Below are positions 1 through 9,024 of a stretch of 41,736 nt of DNA, piece by piece. The notes below the pieces were generated by a model. That model did no database searches, was not told the origin of the DNA, and saw nothing but the letters and a program-made list of their open reading frames with translations. Origin of the DNA: a virus; IMG/VR virus record IMGVR_UViG_3300028025_004180, positions 1-41,736 of that record; one strand, written 5' to 3'. Each line of letters starts with the position of its first letter. Positions within the stretch are counted from its first letter, which is position 1. Position numbers and translations under genes: made by a program.

Positions 1-2
1 CC

Positions 3-1118
3 GATATAATCCAATCTTACAACCGTAATTTACAATTTCAGTACGCAACGGACAGCAACGATAAGTGGCAGCAAAATTACAACCAAGAGCAAGGCAGTGT
101 TTTTGGTAGTGCCTTGTACGATTTAGGCAGCAACTTTAAAGACGGTGTTACTAACTTAGGTACTAAATTCTTTGCAGCCACGGTAAGTTATAACGTGCAC
201 CCGTGGAGTCCAAGCGGTTGCCCTATCCCTGTTATGTGGAACGTGAACGCACCAAGCCCCCCTAAGTCTTTTGATTTCTTACCTAGAATACTTTACTACA
301 AAGGCTATGTAGAGGTATTTCAATCGGGGGGCGTTAAAGCTAGTTGGAAATGGATTAATAGCATCTTAACCACTATGCCTAGTTGTTTTATGATTGACCC
401 CGACACGGTAGCCCCTGTTAGTGTTAATCTATTGTACAATGACAGCACGAACCGCAACGGATTAGTTAGGACTTACTATAATGGAGATGTAGCCGTAATA
501 AGCGACAGGCGAGTACATAAAGCATACTTTCAGATAACAGGCTTAGACTTTAGAAACCTTGATTTATTCAAGCCTATTTATTTAGAGCACGTTAACTTAC
601 AAGGGTGGTATTATGTGAACCAAGTTATTGACTTCACCCCGAACAAAAACAAAACCACTATTTACGAGTTAGTAAAAGCGTTTGATACTTTGCCGTTTGA
701 TAGACCGATAGTAACAGAGATACCCACCATACAAGGCGGTACAAGACAATTAAGCGCAATAGGTGGCGGCACGTTAACCGCAGGGGGCAAACAGTCCTTT
801 GAATCGTTAGTAGGCTTTAATGGAAGTGGTAACGTGGGTATTATTCGTGGTGGCGGTACGGTGTTAGGTAACGGCAACATTCAAACCGCAAGCAATCAGC
901 ATATTTTCGGAAACTATAATTTTGGCAACGATAGCGTATGGATTATCGGCATAGGTGAAAGTGATGACAGTAGATACAACGGTTTACAGCTAACGCCAGC
1001 AGGGGTATTCAAAGTACACGGGGGCACGGTAAGGACAATAGTAAACAGCACGATACAAGACGTTTACGCAACGATTGGGGGTAATTACGAAACAATACAC
1101 TTATTGGGAAATGGCTGA
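3..1118 (+). CDS. Tail/baseplate structural protein, 5' partial
   Basis: The frame is open from the first complete codon of the window to a TGA at 1116-1118, so the N-terminus lies outside; the TTG near 114 is not a convincing start. About 372 residues are visible. The first two thirds are rich in aromatic residues and beta-type segments; the last third is Gly/Asn/Thr-rich (motifs GGTLTAGG, GIIRGGGTVLG), as in virion surface proteins. It directly precedes and overlaps the tape measure gene by 8 nt, so a tail or baseplate role is inferred from position. No enzymatic motif is visible. Confidence 0.6.
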   Translation, partial: DIIQSYNRNLQFQYATDSNDKWQQNYNQEQGSVFGSALYDLGSNFKDGVTNLGTKFFAATVSYNVHPWSPSGCPIPVMWNVNAPSPPKSFDFLPRILYYKGYVEVFQSGGVKASWKWINSILTTMPSCFMIDPDTVAPVSVNLLYNDSTNRNGLVRTYYNGDVAVISDRRVHKAYFQITGLDFRNLDLFKPIYLEHVNLQGWYYVNQVIDFTPNKNKTTIYELVKAFDTLPFDRPIVTEIPTIQGGTRQLSAIGGGTLTAGGKQSFESLVGFNGSGNVGIIRGGGTVLGNGNIQTASNQHIFGNYNFGNDSVWIIGIGESDDSRYNGLQLTPAGVFKVHGGTVRTIVNSTIQDVYATIGGNYETIHLLGNG

Positions 1119-3909
1119 AAAAACACTAGTATATCGGATTAACTTTGACGGACTTGAAGCCCAAGCCGCTGCAATTGGTAAGGTTGATAACGAGTTAACG
1201 ACTCTCAACCAAACTATCAAAAAGAATAGGGCGGATTTAGTCAACCTAACAGAGTTGAATGACCAAGGTACGGCTAAATACAGAGATTTAACCGATGAGC
1301 TTGGTAGGAACATAGTTCAACAACGCAACCTAACTAAAGCCAAAGGCGACCTAATTCGAGAAACGCAAAACGAAGCCAAAGTACTAAACGAAAATGAGGG
1401 CAGTATTGTTTCCTTACGGGCGCAATTGTCGAACCTAACCAAAGAATACAACAATTTAACAAGGGCGGAACGTGAAAGCGCAAAAGGCAAAGACGTACAA
1501 AACCAAGCCAAAGCGATTAGCGATGAACTAAAGAAACTCGAAAGCGCAGTAGGCAACACAAGCCGTAACGTAGGTAACTATAAGGAGGCTTTAGGCGAAT
1601 TAGAAACAAGCCTAAAACAACTATTACAAGCGCAAGCGGCAGCCCGTAAAAGCGGTCAAGAAAATAACGCAGTGTTTGTAGCCAACGAAGCTGCTATACA
1701 AGCCCTTGCAGAAGAGTATCAGATATTAGCGAAATCCGAAAAGGAAGTTGACAATCAATTAAAAGCATTAACCCAAACCGAAAACGAAGCAGGTGCATCA
1801 GCAGATAGCCTTAAAAGCAAACTAAGGGCATTAAAGGAAGCGGCAGCCGTAGCTGGTGAGGGTACTGAAGACTTTAAACGATTAACCGCTGAAGCTGGTA
1901 AATTACAAGACAAAATAGACGATGCAAACGAAGCTATCAAACAAGAAAAAGGCACAGCGTTTGAAAAGTTTAGAGAACAATTAGGCGGAGTTGGGCAATC
2001 GTTAGGTAACCTTGATTTTAAGCAAGCTAATGAACGTATAGCGCAATTAGGCACAACCTTAAAGGGCTTGACTTTTAATAGCTTAAAAGACGGGTTAAAG
2101 GGTGCGGCTAGTTCGTTTACCGCATTCGGCAAGGTACTATTATCAAACCCTATATTTTTATTTGCCGCAGTAGTGGCAGCCGTTGGCATAGCGTTGTTTG
2201 CGCTTAAAGACAAAGTAAAGATAATCGGGCAAGCGTTTGAAGCGATTGGAGCGGTTATTAATGGAGTAGTACAAGGCGTTAAGAACCTTAGCGATGCTAT
2301 TGGTATAACCACCTTCAAAGCCGATGCCGAGGCTAAGAAACTAAGCGAAGATGCGTTAAAAAGGTACAATGCGGATAAGCTGGCATTTGAGCAAGCCGTT
2401 GAAGATAAGATACGGGCTATTGACAAAGAAATAGCAATACAACAGTCTTTAGGCAAAGATGTAACCGATTTGGAAATTGAAAAGCGCAAGCAAATCCAAT
2501 TGTCATTACAAGAGGAGTTGAAGCGTACCGAAGCCTTGATAAAAATCAAAGGGTTAATCAATGCCAATACAGAAGAAGAAACAAAAAGACTAAGGGAAAT
2601 AGGTATTGAACTTGATAAACTAAATACCGAAATAACGGTTATCGAGAATAATAGGATAGCAAGCCAAAAAGAATTCAATAAAAACAGGCTAAAGGTACAA
2701 CAAGATATAGATAACGAGTTGCTAAAATTGCAACAAGAGCAATCGTTAGCGGAAATTACCAATGAGTTTGATAAGGTTCGCAAAATAGCTGAAATAGATT
2801 TTACAGCCGAGAAAAAAAGGATTGAAGCCCTTGATGCAAGCAACGAAGATAAATTAAGATTGCTTGAGGTTTACTCGCAAAGGTACTTAGAGATAATCAA
2901 CAAGACCAATAAAGACGAACAGGAACTAACTAGCGGACCCACTACAATAGGTGTTAGAAACCCGACTGTAAATAAGCCCGATGCGTTAAACAATATTATA
3001 AATGAAGAAATAGGAAACCTAACGCCATCAACAGCGGATGTACCGCAGATAAGGAAAACCCCCGAAGAACTAGAAGCGGAACGGCAGGCAGAATTAGAGA
3101 GTAACGTAGCGCAAACGCAAGCAGTATTTGAGATAGCGCAGGCTGGTGTTGATGCGTTAGCAGCACTTAAAGACCAAGAAACAGAGCAGAATATCGCCCG
3201 TATCAACAAAGAACGTGAAGCGCAAATAGCAGCTATTCAAAACAGCACACTAAGCGAGGAGCAAAAGGCTTTAAAGATAGCCGAGATAAATAAAAAAGCA
3301 GAAGAAAGGGCAAACGCAGAACGTAAGAAAAATGCAGAAAGCCAAAAGCGTTTTGCTTTAGTTCAGATTGCATTGGACACAGCTAAAGGTATTGCAGCAG
3401 CAGTAGCCGCTGGTGCAGGGTTAGTATTTCCTGCCAACTTACCAGCTATTGCAAGCGGTATCGCAGCGGTACTAGCTGGTATAGTAAGCGCAACCGCAGC
3501 GGTTAATTCAGCTAAGTTCGCTTTAGGTGGTGAGATACCAATGGACGGTGGGTTTATCACAGGCAACTCACACTCACAAGGCGGCGTAAAGTTTTCCGCA
3601 GGGGGTAGGCTAATGGAAGCCGAAGGGGGCGAGATAATCGTTAACAAAGGCATTCAGAAACGCCCCGACTTTGTACGGGCTATAAGCCAAATGAACTACA
3701 TGACAGGCGGCAAAAAGTTTGAAACAGGCGGTATTGTAGCACCCGTGTTTAGCGCAGCAGGGGCGAGCCTTGCAGCTAGTGAGCAAAGTTTTGGTTCGGG
3801 CTTTACGTTTGAAATGCCACCTATCCAAGTATTGAACAACGTAGTGGACACCACAAGCCAACAAACATCTATTATTCAAATCCAAAACCAAACGAGCATT
3901 GGAGGTTAA
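1111..3909 (+). CDS. Tail tape measure protein
   Basis: A 932-residue protein; I take the ATG at 1111 (MAEKTLVYRINFDG), not an upstream TTG. It sets tail length and is ejected with the DNA in siphophages. Residues about 10-330 and 430-720 are long Lys/Glu/Gln-rich coiled coil; a hydrophobic segment (PIFLFAAVVAAVGIALFAL, about residues 347-365) is a probable membrane helix; a second Ala/Gly-rich hydrophobic stretch is near residues 760-810. A glycine-rich C-terminal part (GGEIPMDGGFITGNSHSQGG) is typical of Bacteroidota phage tape measures. At about 930 residues the tail would be roughly 140 nm by the usual 1.5 angstrom per residue rule, an inference. The start overlaps the upstream stop by 8 nt. 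Confidence 0.92.
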   Translation: MAEKTLVYRINFDGLEAQAAAIGKVDNELTTLNQTIKKNRADLVNLTELNDQGTAKYRDLTDELGRNIVQQRNLTKAKGDLIRETQNEAKVLNENEGSIVSLRAQLSNLTKEYNNLTRAERESAKGKDVQNQAKAISDELKKLESAVGNTSRNVGNYKEALGELETSLKQLLQAQAAARKSGQENNAVFVANEAAIQALAEEYQILAKSEKEVDNQLKALTQTENEAGASADSLKSKLRALKEAAAVAGEGTEDFKRLTAEAGKLQDKIDDANEAIKQEKGTAFEKFREQLGGVGQSLGNLDFKQANERIAQLGTTLKGLTFNSLKDGLKGAASSFTAFGKVLLSNPIFLFAAVVAAVGIALFALKDKVKIIGQAFEAIGAVINGVVQGVKNLSDAIGITTFKADAEAKKLSEDALKRYNADKLAFEQAVEDKIRAIDKEIAIQQSLGKDVTDLEIEKRKQIQLSLQEELKRTEALIKIKGLINANTEEETKRLREIGIELDKLNTEITVIENNRIASQKEFNKNRLKVQQDIDNELLKLQQEQSLAEITNEFDKVRKIAEIDFTAEKKRIEALDASNEDKLRLLEVYSQRYLEIINKTNKDEQELTSGPTTIGVRNPTVNKPDALNNIINEEIGNLTPSTADVPQIRKTPEELEAERQAELESNVAQTQAVFEIAQAGVDALAALKDQETEQNIARINKEREAQIAAIQNSTLSEEQKALKIAEINKKAEERANAERKKNAESQKRFALVQIALDTAKGIAAAVAAGAGLVFPANLPAIASGIAAVLAGIVSATAAVNSAKFALGGEIPMDGGFITGNSHSQGGVKFSAGGRLMEAEGGEIIVNKGIQKRPDFVRAISQMNYMTGGKKFETGGIVAPVFSAAGASLAASEQSFGSGFTFEMPPIQVLNNVVDTTSQQTSIIQIQNQTSIGG

Positions 3910-4078
3910 AACAGATAACAGGACAAAGGCTATTCGAGAAAAGATATGCGATAAGTGCGAGCACAAAGAGTACGTAGTACCAATCGTAAATTTGTTTCCA
4001 CAATGTAATGAGTGCAGGTGTTTTTTAAAAACCAAGATAGCATGGAAATTCAGCAGTTGCCCAGTAGGGAAGTGGTAG
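3899..4078 (+). CDS. Small zinc-ribbon protein after the tape measure
   Basis: A 59-residue frame starting with TTG at 3899, overlapping the tape measure stop, and ending TAG at 4076-4078. It contains CDKC near residue 18, CNEC plus a further Cys about 20 residues later, and ends in CPVGKW. The arrangement C-x2-C...C-x2-C-x-C...CPxGKW matches a small protein family I know from tail regions of many phages and from bacteria, whose function is not established. Four or more cysteines suggest one bound zinc. TTG is an uncommon start but no ATG exists in this frame upstream of the first Cys pair. The family signature makes the gene credible despite its size. Confidence 0.75.
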   Translation: MEVKTDNRTKAIREKICDKCEHKEYVVPIVNLFPQCNECRCFLKTKIAWKFSSCPVGKW

Positions 4079-4254
4079 AGCAATTACGGGGGTTTGTGTT
4101 TAAAGACAGTTGGAATGCAGCCGAACTGAACACGGCTTACGTAGCTTACAAGGCAATGGGGTTTAAGTACCCTAAAAACACAAGCTGCCCAAGTTGCATG
4201 GTTGATATTATCAAATTTTGGAGGGCGTACATAACAGAGCATGGCAACAGATAA
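4042..4254 (+). CDS. Small hypothetical protein with CxxC
   Basis: 70 residues from ATG 4042 (MEIQQLPSREVVEQL); an upstream GTG-type start would run deeper into the zinc-protein gene. A CPSC pair sits near residue 50, followed by an amphipathic segment. It overlaps the preceding gene by 37 nt and the next one by 14 nt, so it belongs to the same transcription unit as the tail genes. The function is not recognised. Confidence 0.6.
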   Translation: MEIQQLPSREVVEQLRGFVFKDSWNAAELNTAYVAYKAMGFKYPKNTSCPSCMVDIIKFWRAYITEHGNR

Positions 4255-4429
4255 GGAACTAATTGAGTTAGCCGAAAAAGGGCTATTATCGAAGGAAACA
4301 AGGGTAAAGGCTATCAAGGCTTATTATCGGGCTTTGTTGCCGATTACCCACACCATCAAAGATGCGGTACTAACCACCGCTAACAAATTTGGTATTGACG
4401 AAAGCACCGTAAGGCGCACCGTTAGATAA
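4241..4429 (+). CDS. Small helix-turn-helix-like protein
   Basis: 62 residues (MATDKELIELAEKGLL...). The C-terminus reads ANKFGIDESTVRRTVR, which looks like the turn and recognition helix of a small helix-turn-helix domain, so DNA binding is possible. It lies between tail and head genes and overlaps the upstream gene by 14 nt. A regulatory role is inference only. Confidence 0.55.
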   Translation: MATDKELIELAEKGLLSKETRVKAIKAYYRALLPITHTIKDAVLTTANKFGIDESTVRRTVR

Positions 4430-4477
4430 TATTCATTTTGCCCACACTATAAGCCGTTCTATTCTCAATTTCGTAGT

Positions 4478-5908
4478 ATGGAACGTGTAATAAACGTTAT
4501 GGGCGATATTGGCAGTGACATCACTAGTAAGATGTTCATTGAGCAATTGCAAGCCTATGGCTATTCACTTCCAATAACTATAAACATTAATAGCAACGGT
4601 GGCAGCTTAGTTGATGCCTTTTCTATTTACGACTATTTGCAGACCCCTAGCGGTAAGAATTACAAGTTTGAAGCGAATATAGTAGGCATGGCTGCAAGTG
4701 CCGCCACCGTTATCGCATTGGCTTGCAACGCAAAGATTGGCGAGAATAGCGGTTTCCTAATACACGATGCTTACTATCCAGAATACGACCCCAACACGGG
4801 CGAACTTGTGATATTGGAAACAATGAACGCACGTTTAGCATCTATCTACAACGTACATACAGGTTTAGAGATAAATAGGGTTCGTGCTCTAATGAAAGCC
4901 GAAACATTTATGGATGCGGAGGGTGCGATGGAGTTGGGTTTTGTAAAAGGCATTAACACGCAAGTAAGAATAGCAGCGAAAGCGGTTGACCAAATAGCCG
5001 AATGGCGTTTGCTTATCGAAGATAGGACTTTCACTGATTACCCCGAAAGCGCAAGCAACAACGCACGCAAGGCATTGGATTGGATTGAGGAATACGGCAG
5101 GGACATAGTCGAAGCAGGCACAGAGGTAGGACTAGCACGTGCTAGGCAGTTAGCCAACAAAGAGCCAATAAGCGATGACACGGTAAAGCGTATGGCATCA
5201 TTTAACCGCCACAAGCAAAACAGCGAGGTATCCCCCGAATTCAAAGACGAGCCGTGGAAGGATAAAGGCTATGTAGCTTGGCTAATGTGGGGCGGTACAA
5301 GCGGAGTAAATTGGGCAATCGAAAAATCAAACACAATAACAAATTTTATTAATCTATTCAAAAACGCAGACATGAGTCTATTCACAAAGTTGAAAAACAC
5401 AATCCAAGGCATTCAATCGAAATTGATTGACGGTGAACTTGAAGACGGCACTAAAATCCGTATTGAGTCATTTGGTGAAACTATCGCTATTGGCGATTTG
5501 GTAGCCGTATTAACAGAAGATGGCGAAGTGCCAGCACCAAACGGTGAACACATTTTGAGCGACGGTTATACCGTTGTTGTTACAGAGGGCGGTAAAATTA
5601 CCGAACTAAAAGAGTTGGAAGTTGAAGCCATGAAGCCTAAGACCGACGAAATGGAAGCGGCATTTATCATGCTTGCTGAACAAATCAAAGCCCTTGTTGA
5701 CGAAGTTGCCGCAATCAAAGCACAAGGCGCACCAGCACCAGTAGCAGCAGCCGCACCAGTAGCCCGTAGGGTAGCCCAAACGATTGCAGCTAAAGCACCA
5801 GCAGCCGACCCATCATTGGACAAAACGGTTAAAGTGCAAAACGGTATTGATGTGGTTTCTAATCACTTCCGTTCTGTAATGGCTAAGAAAAATATCAAAA
5901 TTAACTAA
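4478..5908 (+). CDS. ClpP-like prohead protease fused to scaffold-like C-terminus
   Basis: 476 residues. The first about 170 form a ClpP/crotonase-type serine protease: NSNGGS oxyanion-type loop near residues 38-43, nucleophile Ser74 in GMAASAAT, and His96 in GFLIHDA; the expected acid position before FMDAEGAMELG appears to be Glu. Residues about 200-285 carry a segment (TVKRMASFNRH...VAWLMWGG) that I have seen in other phage head proteins. From about residue 299 (in-frame ATG at 5372, MSLFTKLKNTIQ) the sequence becomes acidic, then Ala/Pro-rich with a short coiled coil, as in scaffolds. The protein would cleave scaffold and mature the prohead. It lies directly upstream of the capsid gene. 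The internal ATG could give a free scaffold, as with lambda C/Nu3. Confidence 0.87.
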   Translation: MERVINVMGDIGSDITSKMFIEQLQAYGYSLPITININSNGGSLVDAFSIYDYLQTPSGKNYKFEANIVGMAASAATVIALACNAKIGENSGFLIHDAYYPEYDPNTGELVILETMNARLASIYNVHTGLEINRVRALMKAETFMDAEGAMELGFVKGINTQVRIAAKAVDQIAEWRLLIEDRTFTDYPESASNNARKALDWIEEYGRDIVEAGTEVGLARARQLANKEPISDDTVKRMASFNRHKQNSEVSPEFKDEPWKDKGYVAWLMWGGTSGVNWAIEKSNTITNFINLFKNADMSLFTKLKNTIQGIQSKLIDGELEDGTKIRIESFGETIAIGDLVAVLTEDGEVPAPNGEHILSDGYTVVVTEGGKITELKELEVEAMKPKTDEMEAAFIMLAEQIKALVDEVAAIKAQGAPAPVAAAAPVARRVAQTIAAKAPAADPSLDKTVKVQNGIDVVSNHFRSVMAKKNIKIN

Positions 5909-5932
5909 CAAGAAAAAGAAAAAGCTAAAATT

Positions 5933-6886
5933 ATGGCAAGCGCAATTACAATCGTATCAACATGGACTAGTGAATACTTTGCAGAAGTATTCCTTACTCC
6001 AGCACTCGTATCAAACGGGTTATTTAATGGCGGTTATGATGTTGACCCGTTGGTTAACAAGTCAAAGACCGTTTATGTAGGTTCAGAAATGAAAGGCATA
6101 GTACAAAAGAAATCAACTTGCGGATTTAATCCAGTTGGTACTTTTGCATTGTCAGAAGTAGTATTGAGCACCGAGCCGTTGGCAATCAACGTAGAGCAAT
6201 GTGCAGCTACTTTTTATGACACCGTGTTCAAGAAAGAACTTAAAAAAGGTACAGCCGTTACCGATTTGAGTGGTACTATTATCGTGCCTTACATCGTTGA
6301 AAACTACCAACGTGCTTTGGTTAACGATACCTTTGCTTTGGCTTGGTTCGGTAACACATCACTAGCTACCACCGCATTTTTGAGCAAGATACAAGGTTGG
6401 TTTCCACGTTTTGAAGCTGATGCCAATGTATCTAAAATCTCTATCGGTTCAACTGGTAACTACGGTGTTGAAGCCTTGAAAACCGCTTACGAAAGCGAAA
6501 CAGGACAGCTTATCCGTCAAACAGGCACTCCAGCTATCCACGTTACGCCTCAAATGTACTACAACATTTTGAGCACGTTTGAAAACAGCAACACCGATTA
6601 CGGTTTGACTCGTTTGTCTAACGGTGGCGCACTTACTTACCGTGGCATACCTGTTATCGAAGAAACAACATGGGCGGTAACTATCAACGACTATTCTTTG
6701 GCTAACGAAAAACGTATGTTCTTTGGTAACCTTGAGAACTTGCACGTTGGTACTGACATTGCCAATCCTGGCAGCGATGCTAAATTGTTCTTTGACGAAC
6801 TTGAGGAAAAATACTACTTCAAAGCAAACTTTGATTTGGGTGTAAATTACACTCACAGCGAGTTGATTGTTTACGGTCGTGGTTAA
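5933..6886 (+). CDS. Major capsid protein
   Basis: 317 residues from ATG 5933, with an A-rich leader (AAGAAAAAGAAAAAGC). The length, the position after a prohead protease with scaffold-like tail, and the strong terminator behind it point to the HK97-fold major capsid protein. The C-terminal segment LFFDELEEKYYFKANFDLGVNYTHSELIVYG resembles the end of Bacteroidota phage capsid proteins, where the P and A domains close with a beta strand. There are no cysteine clusters or enzymatic motifs. Codon choice is visibly more uniform than in neighbours (many GGT, ACC, AAC), which fits high expression. Confidence 0.85.
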   Translation: MASAITIVSTWTSEYFAEVFLTPALVSNGLFNGGYDVDPLVNKSKTVYVGSEMKGIVQKKSTCGFNPVGTFALSEVVLSTEPLAINVEQCAATFYDTVFKKELKKGTAVTDLSGTIIVPYIVENYQRALVNDTFALAWFGNTSLATTAFLSKIQGWFPRFEADANVSKISIGSTGNYGVEALKTAYESETGQLIRQTGTPAIHVTPQMYYNILSTFENSNTDYGLTRLSNGGALTYRGIPVIEETTWAVTINDYSLANEKRMFFGNLENLHVGTDIANPGSDAKLFFDELEEKYYFKANFDLGVNYTHSELIVYGRG

Positions 6887-6895
6887 TTAAATAAT

Positions 6896-6920
6896 AAGGG
6901 GGGTGTAATAGCCCCCTTTT
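6896..6920 (+). terminator. Rho-independent terminator after capsid gene
   Basis: AAGGGGG pairs with CCCCCTT (6896-6902 with 6912-6918) around a 9-nt loop, followed by T residues. It lies 9 nt after the capsid stop and 15 nt before the next start, so it may only partly terminate and raise capsid mRNA relative to downstream genes. Confidence 0.85.
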
Positions 6921-6934
6921 AAAAAACATTAGAT

Positions 6935-7486
6935 ATGTGCTTAACAGCGAGTATTACAATACTATGTGCGGATGAGTCCGCAGTAGGTGGGTTCAAAAAC
7001 CTATACGTTGCCAGCCGTGATAGCGTGGTGTCATTCACTAAAGGTGCGCTGCACTTGTACGATGCCGTAACAATGGCTAGTACCGCAGTAGCAGACCAAT
7101 GGCATGAGATTGGCAGCAAAGACTATACAATAGCTTTGGAAGCTACTAACGAACTTAGCGATAATGGCCCGAATTTCGTAAACACTTCATTGACTTTGAC
7201 CGTACCTAAGATTGACAAAACCAAATCAGCCCAACTTAACGCACTTAAAGAGTGTTGCAAGGTGGTTGTAATTGCGGTAACTAACGAAGGTAACGCATTT
7301 GTGTATGGATGGGACGACCGAGTTGAAGAAAAGGGCGCACTGCGTACACAAGTAAACACCACAGTAGGTGCAGGATTGGGCGACCCGAACCAATACACTT
7401 TGACCTTCACAGGACAACAAGTTGAACTACCTTATAATTTCGAGGGAACGATACTTGTAAGCGGTTCGCCAGTGGTTATTAGCTAA
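6935..7486 (+). CDS. Major tail (tube) protein, putative
   Basis: 183 residues. The pattern of beta segments, with LTLTVPKIDKTKSAQLNALKE in the middle, then VIAVTNEGNAFVYGWDDRVEE and GAGLGDPNQYTLTFTGQ, matches small tail-tube-like proteins of Bacteroidota phages. It would polymerise into the tail tube around the tape measure. It sits between capsid and portal genes with a terminator on each side, in keeping with separate high expression. The assignment rests on this pattern and on position; a head decoration protein is the alternative. Confidence 0.6.
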   Translation: MCLTASITILCADESAVGGFKNLYVASRDSVVSFTKGALHLYDAVTMASTAVADQWHEIGSKDYTIALEATNELSDNGPNFVNTSLTLTVPKIDKTKSAQLNALKECCKVVVIAVTNEGNAFVYGWDDRVEEKGALRTQVNTTVGAGLGDPNQYTLTFTGQQVELPYNFEGTILVSGSPVVIS

Positions 7487-7513
7487 GGCTAAAAATATTT
7501 TTAGACCAATCTA

Positions 7514-7542
7514 AAATAGCCCTGCAATTTGTGGGGCTATTT
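7514..7542 (+). terminator. Terminator after tail-tube gene
   Basis: AAATAGCCC (7514-7522) pairs perfectly over 9 bp with GGGCTATTT (7534-7542) around an 11-nt loop. A-rich before and T-rich after, so it could work on both strands. The promoter for the portal gene starts 3 nt behind it. Confidence 0.8.
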
Positions 7543-7545
7543 AGT

Positions 7546-7553
7546 TATATTTG
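7546..7553 (+). promoter_or_regulatory. Promoter core TATATTTG for portal operon
   Basis: TATATTTG matches the Bacteroidota -7 element TAnnTTTG. A TTG lies only 14 nt upstream (7529-7531), shorter than the usual 19-21, so the -33 element is doubtful. The element ends 7 nt before ATG 7561, which would give a nearly leaderless message. Confidence 0.55.
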
Positions 7554-7560
7554 TAACAGT

Positions 7561-9024
7561 ATGGCACGAAATAGACGCACTCCATCAGTACAAGCCAAAA
7601 TGCCGCAGATATTAGCGTTATCTCGGTACAATAATACAAGCGTAATGCCAACGGTGGCGGCTTTTGACGACAAATTACCGATAGTACCGTATTACAAGGA
7701 AGATGGCAACGGGTTCATGACCACGTTGATACAGATAAAAGACCGTAGCGCAATGCATAAGGCTTGTATCTTGATTAAGCACGTTATCGCTTGTGGTGAT
7801 GGGGTAATAATCAAGCGTAAAGACGGTGAGCAATACGTAAAAAACGAAGCATTAGAGGCGTTTTTAGCTAAGGTAAACGACAAAAACGAAAGTGCGGAAG
7901 ATGTTATCCAAAAAATGTTGTTCGATGAGATAATGACCCGTATGCACACGGTAGCAATTACCTTGCAAACGGTTGGCGAAGGTGAAGAACAACAAGTTAT
8001 TAGAGAAGAATTATCGGTAACGCACGAAGATATAAGTACGTTTAGGTTAGGCAAGCCAATCGAGAACAAACTAAAGGAGTGTTACCTAAGTTATAGATGG
8101 ACTACCGACCTAGTTAAGTACGAGCAGAAAAAGCTAATGGACTTTGCGGAACGGTTGCCGTTGTTTGACGGGCAGGACTACGCAAAATCAGTTATTTACA
8201 GCACCACCTACGAAACGGGAACGTATTACTACGCTATACCCGACTACTTTACTTTAGAGTTTAAACGGTGGGCAGATATAAGCTATGCGATACCTACTTA
8301 CAACCATTCGAGGATAGAAAACCAATTCAGACCAAGTGGCTCAATGACCTTGATAGGCAGACCGCCCGAAGGTAAAGACCCCGAAGATTACGTAAACGAG
8401 GTGCAGAATAGGTTTACAGGCGAGGGGAATAACAGTTCAATGGTTATCAGCATAGTTGACCAAAAGGAAGCAGCCCCGATAATCGAATTGTTTAACGATG
8501 CGCCCGAAGGTATCTTTGAAAGCCTAAGTACGTTAGCAACCGAAAGCGTTTTAAGAGCACATAGATTACACCCTAGCATACTAATGGCAACCGCTGGCAG
8601 CTTAGGACAGGCGAGCGAGTTAAAGACCATTTTTGAACTGTTTTACAAAAATGTAATAGAGGGTTATCAATCGTCAGTTTTAAAGACGTGGGACACTATA
8701 TTAGAGTACGCAGGGTTTGGAGAATACACTTTAGAGATAGCGAATAACAGCCCTATATCGTTGCTCAATAACATTGACCTATCCAATATCCTTAGCATAA
8801 ACGAGATTAGAGAGGAGTTAGGCTACGAACCTTTAGAAACAGAGCAAGGGCAAACCAAAACACTAGCCGAAATAATCGGGGTAGGTGGTTTAACAGCGAT
8901 GAAAGACATTGTAAGCGATGTTAACCTAAGCGATGCTAGTAAGCGTGGTATGTTGACGGTGGCGTTTAATCTCAATGCGGAACAAATAAACAGTATTTTG
9001 CCACCTTTAACCCCTACGGTATGA
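7561..9024 (+). CDS. Portal protein
   Basis: 487 residues from ATG 7561; a reading frame opening at 7531 is rejected because the terminator and promoter lie there. The portal dodecamer forms the DNA entry vertex and docks the terminase. Features: an N-terminal beta/alpha region, a central stem-like stretch (ESVLRAHRLHPSILM, about residues 330-345) and a hydrophobic C-terminus with LSINEIREELGYEPLE, a motif common in portals of PBSX/Bacteroidota type phages (NEIR..LG..P). Its stop overlaps the connector gene start (ATGA). The portal follows rather than precedes the capsid gene, which is unusual. Confidence 0.8.
   Translation: MARNRRTPSVQAKMPQILALSRYNNTSVMPTVAAFDDKLPIVPYYKEDGNGFMTTLIQIKDRSAMHKACILIKHVIACGDGVIIKRKDGEQYVKNEALEAFLAKVNDKNESAEDVIQKMLFDEIMTRMHTVAITLQTVGEGEEQQVIREELSVTHEDISTFRLGKPIENKLKECYLSYRWTTDLVKYEQKKLMDFAERLPLFDGQDYAKSVIYSTTYETGTYYYAIPDYFTLEFKRWADISYAIPTYNHSRIENQFRPSGSMTLIGRPPEGKDPEDYVNEVQNRFTGEGNNSSMVISIVDQKEAAPIIELFNDAPEGIFESLSTLATESVLRAHRLHPSILMATAGSLGQASELKTIFELFYKNVIEGYQSSVLKTWDTILEYAGFGEYTLEIANNSPISLLNNIDLSNILSINEIREELGYEPLETEQGQTKTLAEIIGVGGLTAMKDIVSDVNLSDASKRGMLTVAFNLNAEQINSILPPLTPTV

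Noticed and set aside
1755-2843. 362-codon open frame on the minus strand opposite the tape measure gene
   Set aside because: It follows the Lys/Glu codon pattern of the tape measure in reverse, giving a Ser/Leu/Ile-rich composition without any domain; all supported genes are on the + strand.
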